64,000 bases of DNA. It comes from Pictodentalium vernedei (taxonomy: Eukaryota > Mollusca > Scaphopoda > Dentaliida > Dentaliidae). The stretch spans positions 68,684,790 through 68,748,789 of the forward strand of contig CM062292.1 in NCBI GenBank assembly GCA_031216915.1. The letters are read 5' to 3'. The notes below the pieces were generated by a model. That model was not told the origin of the DNA and did no database searches. It was given only the letters and a program-made list of their open reading frames with translations. Below, in pieces: positions 23,736 to 35,189 of this stretch. The position numbers and the translations under genes are program-made. Position 1 is the stretch's first letter, and each line of letters opens with the position of its first letter.

Positions 23736-24081
23736 CGGAAGGCTTTATTTATCACTGATTAATATGAAAACAAAATATCAAATGTTTTAAAGTGAACAAA
23801 ACGAACGAGTCATATGATAAACTGATTTACTACACCAGAAGAAATGTAAAAACACAACAAGCAAATTTGCAGCTCATGGGACATCGGATGTTCTGCCCGG
23901 TGATCCATGGTTGCAAACTGGATGCTGAAGTGTTTGCTAGTCTAGAAATTAAGTACACTAATAGACGTCCACAAATATGCGACAGAGCACCGTCTCAATA
24001 TGTGCCTTCTATAATCCTGGAAGATTAGTCAATACTATAAATTCAACGTCTCAATTCACCAACTGTGGTAGCTGTATCGGA

Positions 24082-24746
24082 CAGTGCTCAAAATAACGTT
24101 TTTTCTTTGCGTAGCAAAATGCTACAAATTTCCAAAAAATGAATAGCATTTTGTAAAAATTACATAGCTATTTTTGTATACCAGAGTTATGTTATGCTGT
24201 TTTGTATTGAATTCGTCTAAGTAGATAGAATAGTTTCCGTCCATTTCTGAGCATTTCCAAATGATCTGCAACACATGAAACATTTACTATGTCTTTTTTA
24301 ACAGAACTGCCTTTAAGGGTTGCATGGACTTGGATATTTTCAAATAGCGTCTTGGTTGTTCAATAGAGTTCTCAAAATGGAAGTTGGGATTTTTAATTTG
24401 ATGGGCTTGAAGTTATTTTTAATGTACATTTTATGCAAAATGTTGTAAAAAAACAGGAAGAATTTAAACCAATAGAATTCATCTTACATATGGAGTTGCT
24501 AATGATGCTTGATGGAGAGTTAATGTGAGTTATGCCTGGAATGTTCCACAATCAGAAGTAAAGCGTTAGTGAATTAGTTTTCAAATTTTCTTTTACATTT
24601 TGCGATACAAGATTATCAACTGCAGCCTAATATGCTGCAGTTGATTATCTTGTATCGCAAAATGCTATACATAATTGAACATTGTGTAGCTTTTTGCAAG
24701 TTTTGCATAGCAAAAAGCGACGCGACACCGCTTATTTTGAGCCCTG
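24082..24746 (-). mobile_element. hAT MITE family H1, copy 1
   Basis: Ends CAGTGCTCAAAATAACG and ATTTTGAGCCCTG, flanked by GTATCGGA and GTATCGTT (6 of 8 match). The centre is a perfect GCGATACAAGATTATCAACT-type hairpin through CTGCAGCCTAATATGCTGCAG. It is related to copies at 27953, 30082 and 39908. Confidence 0.88.
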
Positions 24747-25083
24747 GTATCGTTAGGAAGTTAGGTTTCAGGAAGCAATGTTGAACATAACCAGCGGAAA
24801 TAACGTGCCGCAAAATACGATTAGTGAGACAGGACCGTATGGTTGAACTCGTAACTTGCGTCGTGAAGTGACGTGCGATGCCTTTTAAATTGTGAACACA
24901 TCCCGGGAAACGTCTCTCATCATACAGGAGGTCCATGGAATATCAGTTTCCTGCAGGAGTTAGATTTAACACAAATAAAAGAAATTTGGTTAAAAATCGA
25001 GTTTTTGGAAATGGGATCTCTAAGCCTCATTTCCACCTTGTAAGATTGGGGGGGGGGGGGGGGGGGGTGGAGGCTTTCCTCTT

Positions 25084-25225
25084 TTGATATCAGAATGCAG
25101 ACAAAACTTCTAGCCATTTTTCAAAGTTCAAAATCTCTATTTGGGTCAACTCAAAAGACAAAACGAGGATCTCCCCTTTCTTTGGTTTCCATAGTAACCA
25201 GAAAAATAGGAACCAGATCAGTATC
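25084..25225 (+). repeat. Direct repeat, unit 1 (partner at 25989-26133)
   Basis: Shares TTTGATAT, GGGTCAACTCAAAAGA and GTTTCCATAGTAACCAG with 25989-26133 in the same order. Origin unknown. Confidence 0.6.
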
Positions 25226-25509
25226 ACACATAGTAGAGACTATAGAGCTTACCGTTGCTTATAATGCGTACTGCAGTCTTATTTGTGAGATAATTCCCGA
25301 ATAACTTGAAGAAAAATGTGAAGATTAAAACAGAAAAAGAATAATTCAAATCTAAGGCCTACAAAAATTAAAGATATGTTTCTCAGGCCCTCCAGCATGG
25401 TCCTTTTGGCTGCCGCATGCTCTCTTTTTATAAACAATGTAAACTTAAAAAGAAATAAATGAATAGTTTATGTCTGATATATTACCCAAGTTAAAAAATT
25501 GATAAATTT

Positions 25510-25575
25510 GTCCCTTGAGTGCAAGAAGGCTTTGCAATGCTTTAGCATTGCAAAGCCTTCATGCTCTCGAGGGAC
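25510..25575. repeat. Hairpin of the CCTTGAGTG family
   Basis: GTCCCTTGAGTGCAAGAAGG and its near complement around a GCATTGC centre. A close relative is at 55620-55687; single arms occur at 3536-3575 and 38350-38385. Confidence 0.7.
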
Positions 25576-25988
25576 GAAATACACCACCATCCAAGCGATT
25601 CTGGAGATTATGGGGCCTAAAACATAAACCAAGAACATGAACTTTTGATGGCAGAGAAATAATTACAGAAATAAAAATAAAAAACCACTCGCCCGCATGC
25701 AATATTGCAAATAATTTCCCGAGAAACAGAAGATCTACTTTTTGCGCCTTGCATTCACAAATAAGTATGCATAGAGTGCACTCTTGCAGAAATGCGCCCC
25801 GCTCGGTAAAGTCTGATTTTCCGAAAAGGGGTAAGGTTATGAATTATTGGAGTGCGTCCTCATCCTCCAATTGATCTAAATTAAATTTAAACTACATTCT
25901 CTTTTTCCCTTGGAGGAAGGAAAGGACGCACCTCTCTGGATATATGATCACTAATTTCCAAAATTCCGGTCCGGTTAATCCTTTATTT

Positions 25989-26133
25989 GATATTAAAATA
26001 TAAACAAAATTTCTACTAACCATTTGTCAAAGTTTCAAACGTCTATTAGGATCAACTCAAAAGATATTGCGGGATTCCAAGAGTTCCTGACTTTTTTTGT
26101 TTCCATAGTAACCAGGGAGATAAAGACAGATTA
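25989..26133 (+). repeat. Direct repeat, unit 2
   Basis: Second copy of the 25084-25225 sequence. Confidence 0.6.
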
Positions 26134-26353
26134 GTTTTAATCCTTTGAACCCTGGTGGTATTTTCCATGTCGGTTCAATAGCAGAAGAAGAAGAAGAATC
26201 CATATTCATTAGTTGGGTAGAACAATTAATATTTTCAACGTGCAGCCTTTGTGTAAGTTACTAACGAGCATTTTCTGCGCAAATTGTGGCAAGACCTCTA
26301 GTTTCAACTATAACCGACAGAAACTTACAAATCCCGGTAAAATAAATAATTCT

Positions 26354-27083
26354 GGGGCGCGGTGGCGTAACCGGTTCTCGTCAGATCACATCAGATCACC
26401 GAAGTTAAGCAACGTCGAGCCCGGTTTTGTCCTCGGATGGGTGACCGTCTGACCGATCGAATCGGAGTCCCGCGTTGTTAAATTCATTATTTTAAATACC
26501 ATTTTTAAATTTTTTTTTGTCCTCGGATGGGTGACCGTCTGAGCGATCGAATCGGAGTCCCGCGTTGTGTTCTTGGGACAGGCACATAACCCTTTACCCA
26601 ACGCAGACGATTTCAAAATTCATTATTTTAAATACCATTTTGTTAAATTTAAAAAAAAAATTCAACAAAACCATATCATGTGGCCCCTCTTTGTAACGAG
26701 CTCGACGAGCTCGTTCCAAAGAGAGGTCACATGATATGGTTTTGTTGAAATTTTTCGAAAAATAATATTTTTTTCAGCAGCTGTATTTACATATGCGGAT
26801 GCGGGCGATTCGTTCGGTAAAGGGTTAACCCTAATTGTCCACATGGGGGCACGATGATGCCATGCAATAAGTCGTACTACACGTCGATGGTGCGCATGTC
26901 TTCAACCAAGCTAACCCTGCCTGTGCTGCAGTGTGGAGTTACGATGTTGGGGAGCTGTCAGCTGCTCGTCGTTGCTCGTTGGTTCTTTCCGATGCTCCGG
27001 CTTTCTCCACCCGTAAAACTGTCGCGGTCATGATTAGCCATTGTACATAAGTATGTGACCTTAAAGACCAATAAATAAATAAT
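26354..27083 (+). mobile_element. 5S-rRNA-headed SINE, interrupted by a MITE
   Basis: The head (CTCGTCAGATCAC, CCGAAGTTAAGCAACGTCGA, TCGGATGGGTGACCGTCTGA) is 5S-rRNA-derived and carries its internal-promoter region. It joins the body used by the tRNA-headed SINEs (TTCTTGGGACAGGCAC, then CGTCGATGGTGCGCATGTC). A TTAA MITE sits at 26586-26828. The head's last part is duplicated at 26519-26570 together with a strip of MITE-like sequence. AATAATTCT flanks the whole element. Its right end is about 30 bp from a lectin exon. Confidence 0.9.
26586..26828. mobile_element. piggyBac-type MITE, subfamily A, inside the 5S SINE
   Basis: CCCTTTACCCAACGCAGACG at the left and TCGGTAAAGGG plus TTAA at the right (left target base changed to ATAA). 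It splits the SINE body exactly at a GGCAC-TTAA-CCC position. Confidence 0.9.
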
Positions 27084-27116
27084 TCTAAATAATAATTCTA
27101 AGACACAATAACTTAC

Positions 27117-27238
27117 AGATAATTTTTGTTGGATGATGATCCGTCAGACCATACAAATTGGCCATTTTGTCTGTTTAGTCCCGTCCAAAAGTGTCCAGCT
27201 TTGTGAGCAAGTTGGGTCATCATCATGTTCATAAACAG
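27117..27238 (-). CDS. C-type lectin domain B, exon 2 (middle part)
   Basis: Between a CATTCCAG acceptor and a GTAAGT donor, the 122-bp exon reads LFMNMMMTQLAHKAGHFWTG, then LNRQNGQFVWSDGSSSNKNY. HFWTGLNR matches the CTLD WIGL block, and FVWSDGS the W-WSDGS strand. It enters in phase 0 and leaves two bases (CT) that pair with the first base of exon 3 to give YLNW. Together with the exons at 42791-42948 and 20341-20471 it makes a 137-residue CTLD. The donor lies only about 30 bp from a SINE end, so the SINE inserted very close to the splice site without destroying it. Confidence 0.93.
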
Positions 27239-27408
27239 CTGGAATGAATGTAATAAACCTCACATGAGGAAATATGAACGCTTGAGAAACTAAGCTAGCG
27301 CACCTTCACAGGGGCGCCGGACGCACCAGAGGGCGGGGGGAGGGGTGCGGTGGGGGTATCACTCGATTCTGGGTATTTGTTAAGTAAAGACGTGCAATAT
27401 ACCGAAAA

Positions 27409-27554
27409 ACCACACAGATACCGATATCACGGGGATACCGAAAAACCGAACCGATACCGATATCACGGGGATACCGAAAAACCGAACCGATATCATGGGG
27501 ATACCGAAAAACCGAACCGATACCGACATCATGGGGATACCGAAAAACCGAACC
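27409..27554 (+). repeat. 36-bp minisatellite, about four copies
   Basis: Unit ATACCGAAAAACCGAACCGA plus TACCGATATCACGGGG, with a shortened third copy. A degraded relative with a poly-C run lies at 29160-29260. Confidence 0.9.
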
Positions 27555-27768
27555 AAACCAATCGTTGAATACCTCGACCGTCTGACTGTTCAAATTTTCC
27601 TACCTGCATTCGCTATTTAAAAGTCCCTGTTAAGGCTTGAAAACAGTTGAAGGGTTCATGTTCATGAAAGAAGTTACTGATTGTCTTTTCAATTTTGTTA
27701 ACCCTCAATGGACAGGGCCACCATCCTGATTCCCACTAGTCTATAGCCCGTACATGTCCAACTGCTTA

Positions 27769-27834
27769 GCAGTGATTTCTAGTCAGGTCTTGGTTGCCTT
27801 AATAGGCAGCCAAGACCTTACTAGAAATCACTGC
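27769..27834. repeat. Small foldback P1, copy 1
   Basis: GCAGTGATTTCTAGTCAGGT, the GGCAGCCAAGAC centre, and the inverted arm. Related copies are at 37733-37797 and 48736-48829. Confidence 0.8.
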
Positions 27835-27952
27835 CCAGGTGTTTTGGCTATTGCTAGCTGGGGCTCATGTAGATGGTATGGTCAGGGCACTTGCTCTGAA
27901 ACTGCAACGATCTTTTAACATTAAGGTGCATTTAGAACAAGTCACAAAATTG

Positions 27953-28622
27953 CAGTGCTCAAAATAACTTTTTTTTCTTTGCATAGCAAAATGCTACACA
28001 TTTCCAAAAAAATGAATAGCATTTTGTAAAAATGACATAGCTATTTTTGTATACCAGAGTTATATCATGCTGTTTTGTATTGAATTCTTCTAAGTGGATA
28101 GAATAGTTTGCATCTATTTCTGGGCATTTCCAAATGATCTGCAACATATGAAACATTTACTAGGTTTTTTTAACTGAACTGCCTTTAAGGGTTGCATGGA
28201 ATTGGATATTTTCAAATGGCCTCTTTGTTGTTAATAGAGTTCTCAAAATGGAAGTTGGGATTGTTAATTTGATGGGCTTGAAGTTATTTTTAATGGACGT
28301 TTTATGCAAAATGTTGTAAAAACAGGAAGAATTTTAAACCAATAGAATTCATCTTACATTTGTTAATGATGCTTGATGGAGAGTTAATCTGAGTTCTGCC
28401 TGGAATATTCCACAATCAGAAGTAAAGCATCAATGAACTAGTTTTCAAATTTGTTTGCAAATTTTAATTTACATTTTGTGATACAAGATAATCAACTGCA
28501 GCCTAATAGGCTGCAGTTGATTATCTTGTATCGCAAAATGCTATATATAATTGAACATTGTGTAGCTTTTTGCAAGTTTTGCACAGCAAAAGGCTATGCA
28601 ACACCGCTTATTTTGAGCCCTG
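27953..28622 (-). mobile_element. hAT MITE family H1, copy 2
   Basis: CAGTGCTCAAAATAAC to TTTTGAGCCCTG, flanked by CAAAATTG and CAAAATTA (7 of 8). It has the same central hairpin (GATAATCAACTGCAGCCTAA and complement). Confidence 0.92.
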
Positions 28623-28654
28623 CAAAATTACAGTGGATATGATATGGTCGTAAA

Positions 28655-29020
28655 GGGAGCGCGGTGGCTCAGTAGGTAGAGGTGCAGGCTGCAAGCCGAG
28701 AGGTCCTCGGTTCGAATCCCACCTGCGGCAACCTCGTTGTGTCCTTGGGCAAGACACTTTATCTCCATTGCCAGCGTGGGGGCACGATGACGCCGTGTAC
28801 TAAGGCGTACTGCACGTCGATGGTACGCATGTCTTCAACCAATCTAACCCTGCCTGTGCTGCAGTGCGGAGTTACGATGTTGGGGAGCCGGCAGCTGCTC
28901 GTCGTTGCTCGGTGGTTCTCTCCGGGTACTCCGGCTTCCTCCACCCGTAAAACTCTCACGGTCATGATTAGCCATTGTGCATAAATATGTGACCTCAAAC
29001 ATCAATAAATAAATAAATAA
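28655..29020 (+). mobile_element. tRNA-headed SINE (type 2 head), intact ends
   Basis: GGGAGCGCGGTGGCTCAGTA head, box B GGTTCGAATCCC, full body and (AAAT)n tail. ATATGGTCGTAAA on both sides is a perfect 13-bp target duplication, so this is one of the youngest copies. Confidence 0.95.
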
Positions 29021-29419
29021 ATATGGTCGTAAAAGAATGCCACTGTTGATCTCATTAGCAGTGTTATTTATAACCTTGTGGTAGATTGATGCTACAACAA
29101 CTTATTCTGTTTTTCCTGATGTAAATTCCTCTTTGGTACTAGCAGCAAATCTCATTCAAGTCAGATACCAAATACCGAACCGATATCGAGGAATACCCCC
29201 CCCCCCCCCCTCGCAGCATAATAATACCGAAATCGATACCGAATTCAAATACCACCCATCTCTAGCGTTAAGAACGGGGGTTTACAACGTATCACAAATC
29301 GTAATATGACACTCAATGGTATTAACATTATATGTCACCCCTAGAGTGGAAGATTTAGAACTCACCCGCCGCTTATATAGCTTCTTTTTTTGGGGATCAA
29401 CGACCAGAATCCGTCATTA

Positions 29420-29733
29420 CAGTTAAAACTAGAAGTCCTGTCACGAAATGTGCGCTTATTTAGGCTTAATCGCGCGTAGGAATTGCGCGCAATTGCCATA
29501 TCGAATGGCATCCAAAGCACGGCAGGTTCTCCTGGTTACTCATAGCAAACACAAGCAATGTTTCTGCCAATGGACCTCCGGGTTACCCGGAGGTCCATTG
29601 GCTGAAACATTGCTTGTTCACAGGCCATGTGTACAGAATTTGATAGCCTTACTATGGTCATAGCGCGTAGATTAACGCGCCGATCGACGTGCTATTTGCG
29701 CGCATTTCATGACAGGACTTCTAGTTTTAACTA
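29420..29733. mobile_element. TA-flanked MITE M2
   Basis: After TA: CAGTTAAAACTAGAAGTCCT; before TA: AGGACTTCTAGTTTTAACT. The core AATGGACCTCCGGGT with its complement is the same as in M1. Non-coding. Confidence 0.9.
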
Positions 29734-29772
29734 TATATCCGATATCCTCCCTAACTAGCATTGCCACAAGTA

Positions 29773-29848
29773 CGTTAGAAACAAATACTCGAGAGTTTCT
29801 CAGTTGAAGTTCTCGAAAAGTAAAGTATTTTCCACGTGTGCACTTCTG
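29773..29848 (-). repeat. Dispersed repeat R1, inverted copy
   Basis: CGTTAGAAACAAATACTCGA through CACTTCTG is the reverse of 3151-3228. Confidence 0.65.
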
Positions 29849-30081
29849 GATTAGAAAGGAGCGTGTGCTGACCCCATGACCCTGTAGTCCCAGGGCAAAG
29901 GGCGACAGCCCCCACCCCCACCCCCCCACCCCTCACTGCCTCCGGCGCTCTTGTACTTTCATCTTCGGCCACAGTGCAACTTTGAAGGGGCTGGGGAGGG
30001 GGTCCAATGTAAGCATACATTCCGTGGAGAAATACCTATTTCATCAAAACCAACCCCATCGCATTCCATCAGAAGCCTCAT

Positions 30082-30758
30082 CTGTTCCAATAAATAACTT
30101 TTTTTCTTTGCGTAGCAAAATGTTACGCATTTCCAAAAAATGAATAGCATTCTGTAAAAATTACACAGCTATTTTTGTATACCAGAGTTATGTTATGCTG
30201 TTTTATATTGAATTCTTCTAAGTAGATAGAATAGTTTCCATCCATTTCTGGGCATTTCCAAATGATCTGCAACACATGAAACATTTACTATGTTTTTTTA
30301 ACTGAACTGCCTTTAAGGGTTGCATGGACTTGTATACTGTTATAAATGGCGTCTTGGTTGTTTAATAGAGTTCTCAAAATGGAAGTTGGGATTTTTAATT
30401 TGATGGGCTTGTAGTTATTTTTAATGGACATTTTATGCAAAATGTTGTAAAAACAGGAAGCATGTAAACCAACAGAACTCATCTTACATATGAAGTTGCT
30501 AATGATGCTTGATGGAGAGTTAATCTGAGTTATGCCTGGAATGTTCCACAATCAGAAGTAAAGCATTAGTGAACTAGTTTTCAAATTTGTTTGCAAATTT
30601 TCATTTACATTTTGCGATACAAGATAATCATCTGCAGCCTAATAGGCTGCAGTTGATTATCTTGTGTCGCAAAATGCTATACAAAATTTAACATTGTGTA
30701 GCTTTTTGCAAGTTTTGCATAGCAAAAAGCGACGCGACACCGCTCATTTTGAGCCCTG
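30082..30758 (-). mobile_element. hAT MITE family H1, copy 3
   Basis: The right end ATTTTGAGCCCTG is intact; the left end is altered. It contains an 87-codon frame on the minus strand (30551-30288: MWNIPGITQINSPSS onward) that reappears in copy 4. The central hairpin is conserved with minor mismatches. Confidence 0.85.
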
Positions 30759-31514
30759 CAATATATATTGGTTTATCGATGTGCTGGCTTGCGTTTTAAT
30801 AACATAGCACCTACGTAATACCTATTGTTTTAAAAACAAATGTGAGGGGACTAACCCCCCCCCTCCCAGCATCCAGGCAGCGTGACTCAGTTTCACATTT
30901 TTAGACGGAACAGTATTTTAACGAATAAACGACAAAGGAGACTGCAGTAGAAAGCAATATTCTCCCATCTTTGAAATCTGCAGCAAAATTAATCACACTG
31001 AGGCTCCCTGGGGTTACATGGTGTTTACTAGGGGCGTAGCAACAGGGGCAGGCAGGGGTATCAATCCCACCCACACTTTTTCTGAGAAATGTCAACCCAA
31101 TATACACTCGTGAATAAAATCTCTGAAACTGATTAATGTTCTATCACCCTGATATAACTTGAGTCATTTTTCAATGGGTATTCCTCCACAGATTGGGTAC
31201 TCAAAGCCTTCAAAAAGTACCCAGGGTGCTCCAATTGAGATGTTTTCTCCCTGGAATAACCTGGATCGTCATCTATGTAACCCACCACATGGTGAAATGA
31301 AATGAAGCGAGGGAAGGGGAGGTCAAATATTTTCTGGTGCAATTTTCAACAGAAAAATATTTCGCCACCCCCTCCCTCCCTCACACCCACCCACACACAC
31401 TTCATCTGGCCTGTCTACGTTACAAACATTTTTTTTTAGGAGAAGTATTTATCAAGAACAACGAAGGGTTGCTGATTGCAAAGCGAGTGCATGTAACGAT
31501 TATAGCAACAATTA
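30759..31514. other. Non-coding stretch
   Basis: No gene or bounded element recognised. Short C and T runs are present. Confidence 0.4.
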
Positions 31515-31894
31515 GGGAGCACGGTGGCTCAGTAGGTAGAGGTGCAGGCTGCAAGCCGAGAGGTCCTCGGTTCGAATCCCACCTGCGGCAACCGCGTTGT
31601 GTCCTTGGGCAAGACACTTCATCTCCATTGCCTGCGTGGGGGCACGATGACGCCGTGTACTAAGGCGTACTTGCACGTCGATGGTGCACATGTCTTCAAC
31701 CAATCTAACCCTGCCTGTGCTGCAGTGCGGGGTTACAATGTTGGGGAGCTGGCAGCTGCTCGTCGTTGCTCGGTGGTTCTCTCCTTTACTCCGACTTCCT
31801 CCACCCGTAAAACTGTCGGGGTCATAATTAGCCATTGTGCATAAATATATGACCTTAAACACCAATAAAATAAATAAATAAATAAATAAATAAA
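31515..31894 (+). mobile_element. tRNA-headed SINE (type 2 head)
   Basis: GGGAGCACGGTGGCTCAGTA head, full body, long (AAAT)n tail. The flanks ATAGCAACAATTA and ATAGCAACCATTA form a 12-of-13 target duplication. Confidence 0.93.
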
Positions 31895-31984
31895 TAGCAA
31901 CCATTAGGAATCTTTGCTTCAACTTCGATGGCAAATTACAGGATAAAAATTTTCATTATGGCAACACGCATATTACAATTCCTG

Positions 31985-32133
31985 GTGCATGGTGGCTCAG
32001 TAGGTAGAGATGCGGACTGCAAGTCGAGAGGTCTGCGGTTCGAATCCCACCTGCGGCAACCGCGTTGTGTCCTTGGGCAAGACACTTCACCCCCATTGCC
32101 CACGTGGGGGCACGGTGACGTTGTGTACTAAGG
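31985..32133 (+). mobile_element. tRNA-headed SINE, 3'-truncated
   Basis: Type 2 head and the first part of the body, cut off at GTGTACTAAGG where a P2 foldback begins. Confidence 0.85.
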
Positions 32134-32215
32134 TGAAATATGCACCCCAACTGGGTTCATATTCACTGAACCCAGTTGATTTGTGTTAATTTTTAATCCA
32201 ACTGTGTTTTCATCA
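32134..32215. repeat. P2 foldback (AACCCA family), partial
   Basis: ACTGGGTTCATATTCACTGA then CCAGTTGATTTGTGTTAA. Related to 49306, 50218 and the complete copy at 52593-52726. Confidence 0.7.
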
Positions 32216-32409
32216 CAATATACTGACTCTAAGAAAAACAAAAAGAAAAGTTCCAATTATTTTGTTAAATCTGGATACTGGCTATAGGGTGTTAAAATGC
32301 GACAAGCACTTCAAACTGTAAGCAATACAGGCAATATCTAAAGACTTATATTTGAGTGGCGCCATTCAGAACGAATAAGGTCGAAAGAGGAAGTTTCTAG
32401 ATCATCAGA

Positions 32410-33311
32410 CAAGGGGGCCACTAAAGATTTGCAAGAAGTGACGTCCTATTTTTTATTCGGCTCCTTTTTACACCCACCCACCAACTACATGCAAATTTTC
32501 TACTATCGTTCTCAGACACCCCCCCCCCCCCCTCCCCCACACACACACACTCTCCCATTAAAATCCAAAATAAGCTTATAAACTTAGTAGGCACAGCTGT
32601 CTTTAGGGGGTTTTCATAATGTTCTTAACCCTTTATCCAATGTAACAGCCAAAACCGGCCAGCGCTATTCTCAAAAATCGCCAGTTAATTTTTATTATTT
32701 TTTCATTTTTTGTCTTAAAAACATAGGTTATGACCCCTCATTGGAACGAGCTCGTTCCAATGAGGGGTCATAACCTATGTTTTTGAGACAAAAAATGAAA
32801 AAATTAATTATTCAATCATTTTTTGGCAAGTGTCGTCTGCTTTTCATGTTAGGTAAAGGGTTAAACTGGTACCACCAATTTAAACCTCTGTGGGCTGCTG
32901 TGGGCCCCAATCTACAAATGACAAGCTGTTCATTATCAGGCTTGACCAGAGCAGGTGTACATATACGGGAACAAATTTTCATTTGAATTGTTCCCCAAAT
33001 ATTGTCTGCACATTTTCTACATTTCGAACAAGACACCCACCTCCTACTAACGTGTGACATTTTCCCAGTTTAAGCCCAATATTCTCACATTTTATAAAGC
33101 CTCCTGATGTTGTATTTATGTTAAGAGTGTGATGTACAACATCATCTTTAAGGTATGAAACACAAATGATGGTATATAATAGCTGATTTTTTTTATATAC
33201 TTTAAAAAAAATAAAAAAATTGCACAAGTTGGAAATGCACATTTTTGGCGCACTCCAGAGACCCAACCACCCCCACGTCACGTCTTGCAAATTTTTGGTG
33301 GCCTCCCCCTG
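32410..33311. mobile_element. hAT-like element, copy 2, carrying a MITE
   Basis: Ends CAAGGGGGCCACTAAAG and TTTTGGTGGCCTCCCCCTG, with CATCAGA repeated outside both. It is inverted relative to 17472-18230. The TTAA MITE at 32625-32864 is inserted in it: copy 1 reads straight through at the matching place. Confidence 0.75.
32625..32864. mobile_element. piggyBac-type MITE, subfamily B
   Basis: TTAA both sides, CCCTTTATCCAATG and CATGTTAGGTAAAGGG ends, and a perfect ATGACCCCTCATTGGAACGA stem. Confidence 0.92.
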
Positions 33312-33542
33312 CATCAGACAGAAATAAAGCATGTTGAACGACTGCATACTATTTTTGTAAGACTATTGAACTTCATATAAGTTATGTAGCGATGTTTCTT
33401 GCACATTAAGTTTATAAAGTCACATGGATTGAACAGGGATTTGGCTAGAGGGTTTCAACTGCGGGGGTGCCACCGGTGTAAATTCCAACTGTGAGTGGTT
33501 TCGATAGGTGGTTGCACTGTAGCGCTGGGTGATATCTTTTAA

Positions 33543-33768
33543 TTAACCCTTTACCCAACGAATCGCCCGCAGCTGCTGAAAAAATATTATTTTTCGAAAG
33601 ATTTCAACAAAACCATACCATGTGGCCCCTCTTTGGAACGAGCTCGTCGAGCTCGTTCCAAAGAGGGGTCACATGATATGGTTTTGTTGAAATTTTAAAA
33701 AAAAAATTTAAAAAAATGATATTTAAAATAATGAATTTTGAAATCGTCTGCGTTGGGTAAAGGGTTAT
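33543..33768. mobile_element. piggyBac-type MITE, subfamily A
   Basis: Left TTAA with CCCTTTACCCAACGAATCGC; right CGTTGGGTAAAGGG followed by TTAT. Perfect central stem around GAACGAGCTCGTCGAG. Confidence 0.9.
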
Positions 33769-34640
33769 GAACCCTTCTGAAAATTTTCACTTGTCCTGAA
33801 ACGGAAAAAGCATCATTTATAATGTGTCTGGGTCAGAAAATTTACCGGATTGATGTCAGAGTCGAAATTTTGAGGCCATGTCAATTTTAGAGTAGGAAAT
33901 TTGAAACTCAAGTTTCTAGTTGGAAATAAAAGATAAAAATTTCTCATCATTAGTTGGAATTTTAATATTTTTCATGAACAATGTTAATTTATTGAATTTC
34001 CAACTATTTGATTTTTGACCTCGGAATGTCCAACTATTGAAAAAAATACTCCTAGCTGGGGAGGGGGGAGAGACCCCCCCCCCTCCCTCGCCACATCCCT
34101 GGGATTGAAGCAACAATGCCATCCGCGAGGACAGAACATGCAATTTTTGTCAGGGTTTTTTTCCAATATGTGTTCTTCCTTCGGATTTTTTTCCATTAGT
34201 TGGACAAAATCTTATTTTTATTGGTTTTCTGAGGTTTTCTTATGACTACCCAGTTCAGAACAACAATTGTGCATTAAAGTTTTGTTCGAGTGTGGATTGG
34301 GAAATATGGTGTTGAGAACCGGGAAAAAAGTATGCCCAAATGCCATTTGGAAAGGGTCCCATTTCGACTCCTGTAGACACCCCCCAAAATGCCTACCTTG
34401 TTTTGTGATATCTGTTAAGTTGAGTTTGAACTGATCCGAGAATATAAAAACACTGTCATCCATCAACATTTTGTACATTGTATATATTTATTTAAATCAT
34501 TTTTGGTCGCCAACAGACTCCTTTTCAATAATGTGTAATAAATATGGAAATGTCGTAACATTGTAAATTTGTTCAAATCACACAAGTATGAACGGCATTA
34601 AAATAAGATCACTGAGCATGTTCCAAGTACATCCATCTTG
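33769..34640. other. Non-coding stretch
   Basis: TTTCCAACTATT-type words recur here and near 53550 and 54070, suggesting old repeat debris. No gene recognised. Confidence 0.4.
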
Positions 34641-34661
34641 GTGTGGCTTTATTTACATATA

Positions 34662-34918
34662 CAGTACGTGGAGAGTGTATTATCACTAAATCACCCGCAG
34701 AGTGGAGATTCCACCCGAGGAATAATTGCAAATTTGTTGCAAGGCATAACCAGCACCAGCAAAGTTTCAGCCAATGGACCTCCGGGTTAAACCCGGAGGT
34801 CCATTGGCTGAAACATTGCTTGTGTTTTTTGTCGATATGTACAAAATTTGAAAGTTATAGCTTGGGTGATAGCTCCACCCCGCGAGTGATTTAGTTACAA
34901 TCCACTCTCCACGTACTG
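34662..34918. mobile_element. TA-flanked MITE M1 (257 bp)
   Basis: Same length, ends and core as 20773-21029. It is followed 14 bp later by an M2 element. Confidence 0.92.
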
Positions 34919-34932
34919 TATTGTCACACATA

Positions 34933-35186
34933 CAGTTAAAACTAGAAGCCCTGTCATGAAATGCGCACAAATAGAACGTCGATCTGCGCGTTAGTCTACG
35001 TGTTATGACCACAGTAAGGCTATCAAATTCTATACATATGGCCTGTGCACAAGCAATGTCAATGGAGTAACTAAGAGAATCTGCCGTAGTTTGGGTTCCA
35101 TTCGATATGGCAATTGCGCGCAATTCCTCCGTGCAATTAAGCCTTGATAAGCGCACAGTTCATGACAGGACTTCTAGTTTTAACTG
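34933..35186. mobile_element. TA-flanked MITE M2, hairpin core lost
   Basis: CAGTTAAAACTAGAAGCCCT to AGGACTTCTAGTTTTAACTG with TA outside. The GGACCTCCGGG core is missing. Confidence 0.88.
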
Positions 35187-35189
35187 TAT

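Larger units (their letters stand above)
24747..25983. other. Non-coding stretch with a hairpin and a long G run
   Basis: Contains a poly-G run at about 25048-25068, a direct repeat unit at 25084-25225 and a hairpin at 25510-25575. No gene recognised. Confidence 0.4.

Noticed and set aside
25048-25068. Poly-G and poly-C runs as assembly artefacts (also 18032, 18213, 29199, 56160)
   Set aside because: Several sit at consistent places inside repeat copies, so they look genuine, though run lengths may be misread.
26354-26490. 5S rRNA gene
   Set aside because: Diverged from 5S rRNA, has no terminator and leads into a SINE body; the second copy at 52920 shows the same layout.
27306-27593. Repetitive frames over 27306-27593
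   Set aside because: Product of the 36-bp minisatellite on both strands.
28655-28740. tRNA gene candidates (box A and box B motifs)
   Set aside because: They do not form full cloverleafs and always continue into the same SINE body and AAAT tail.
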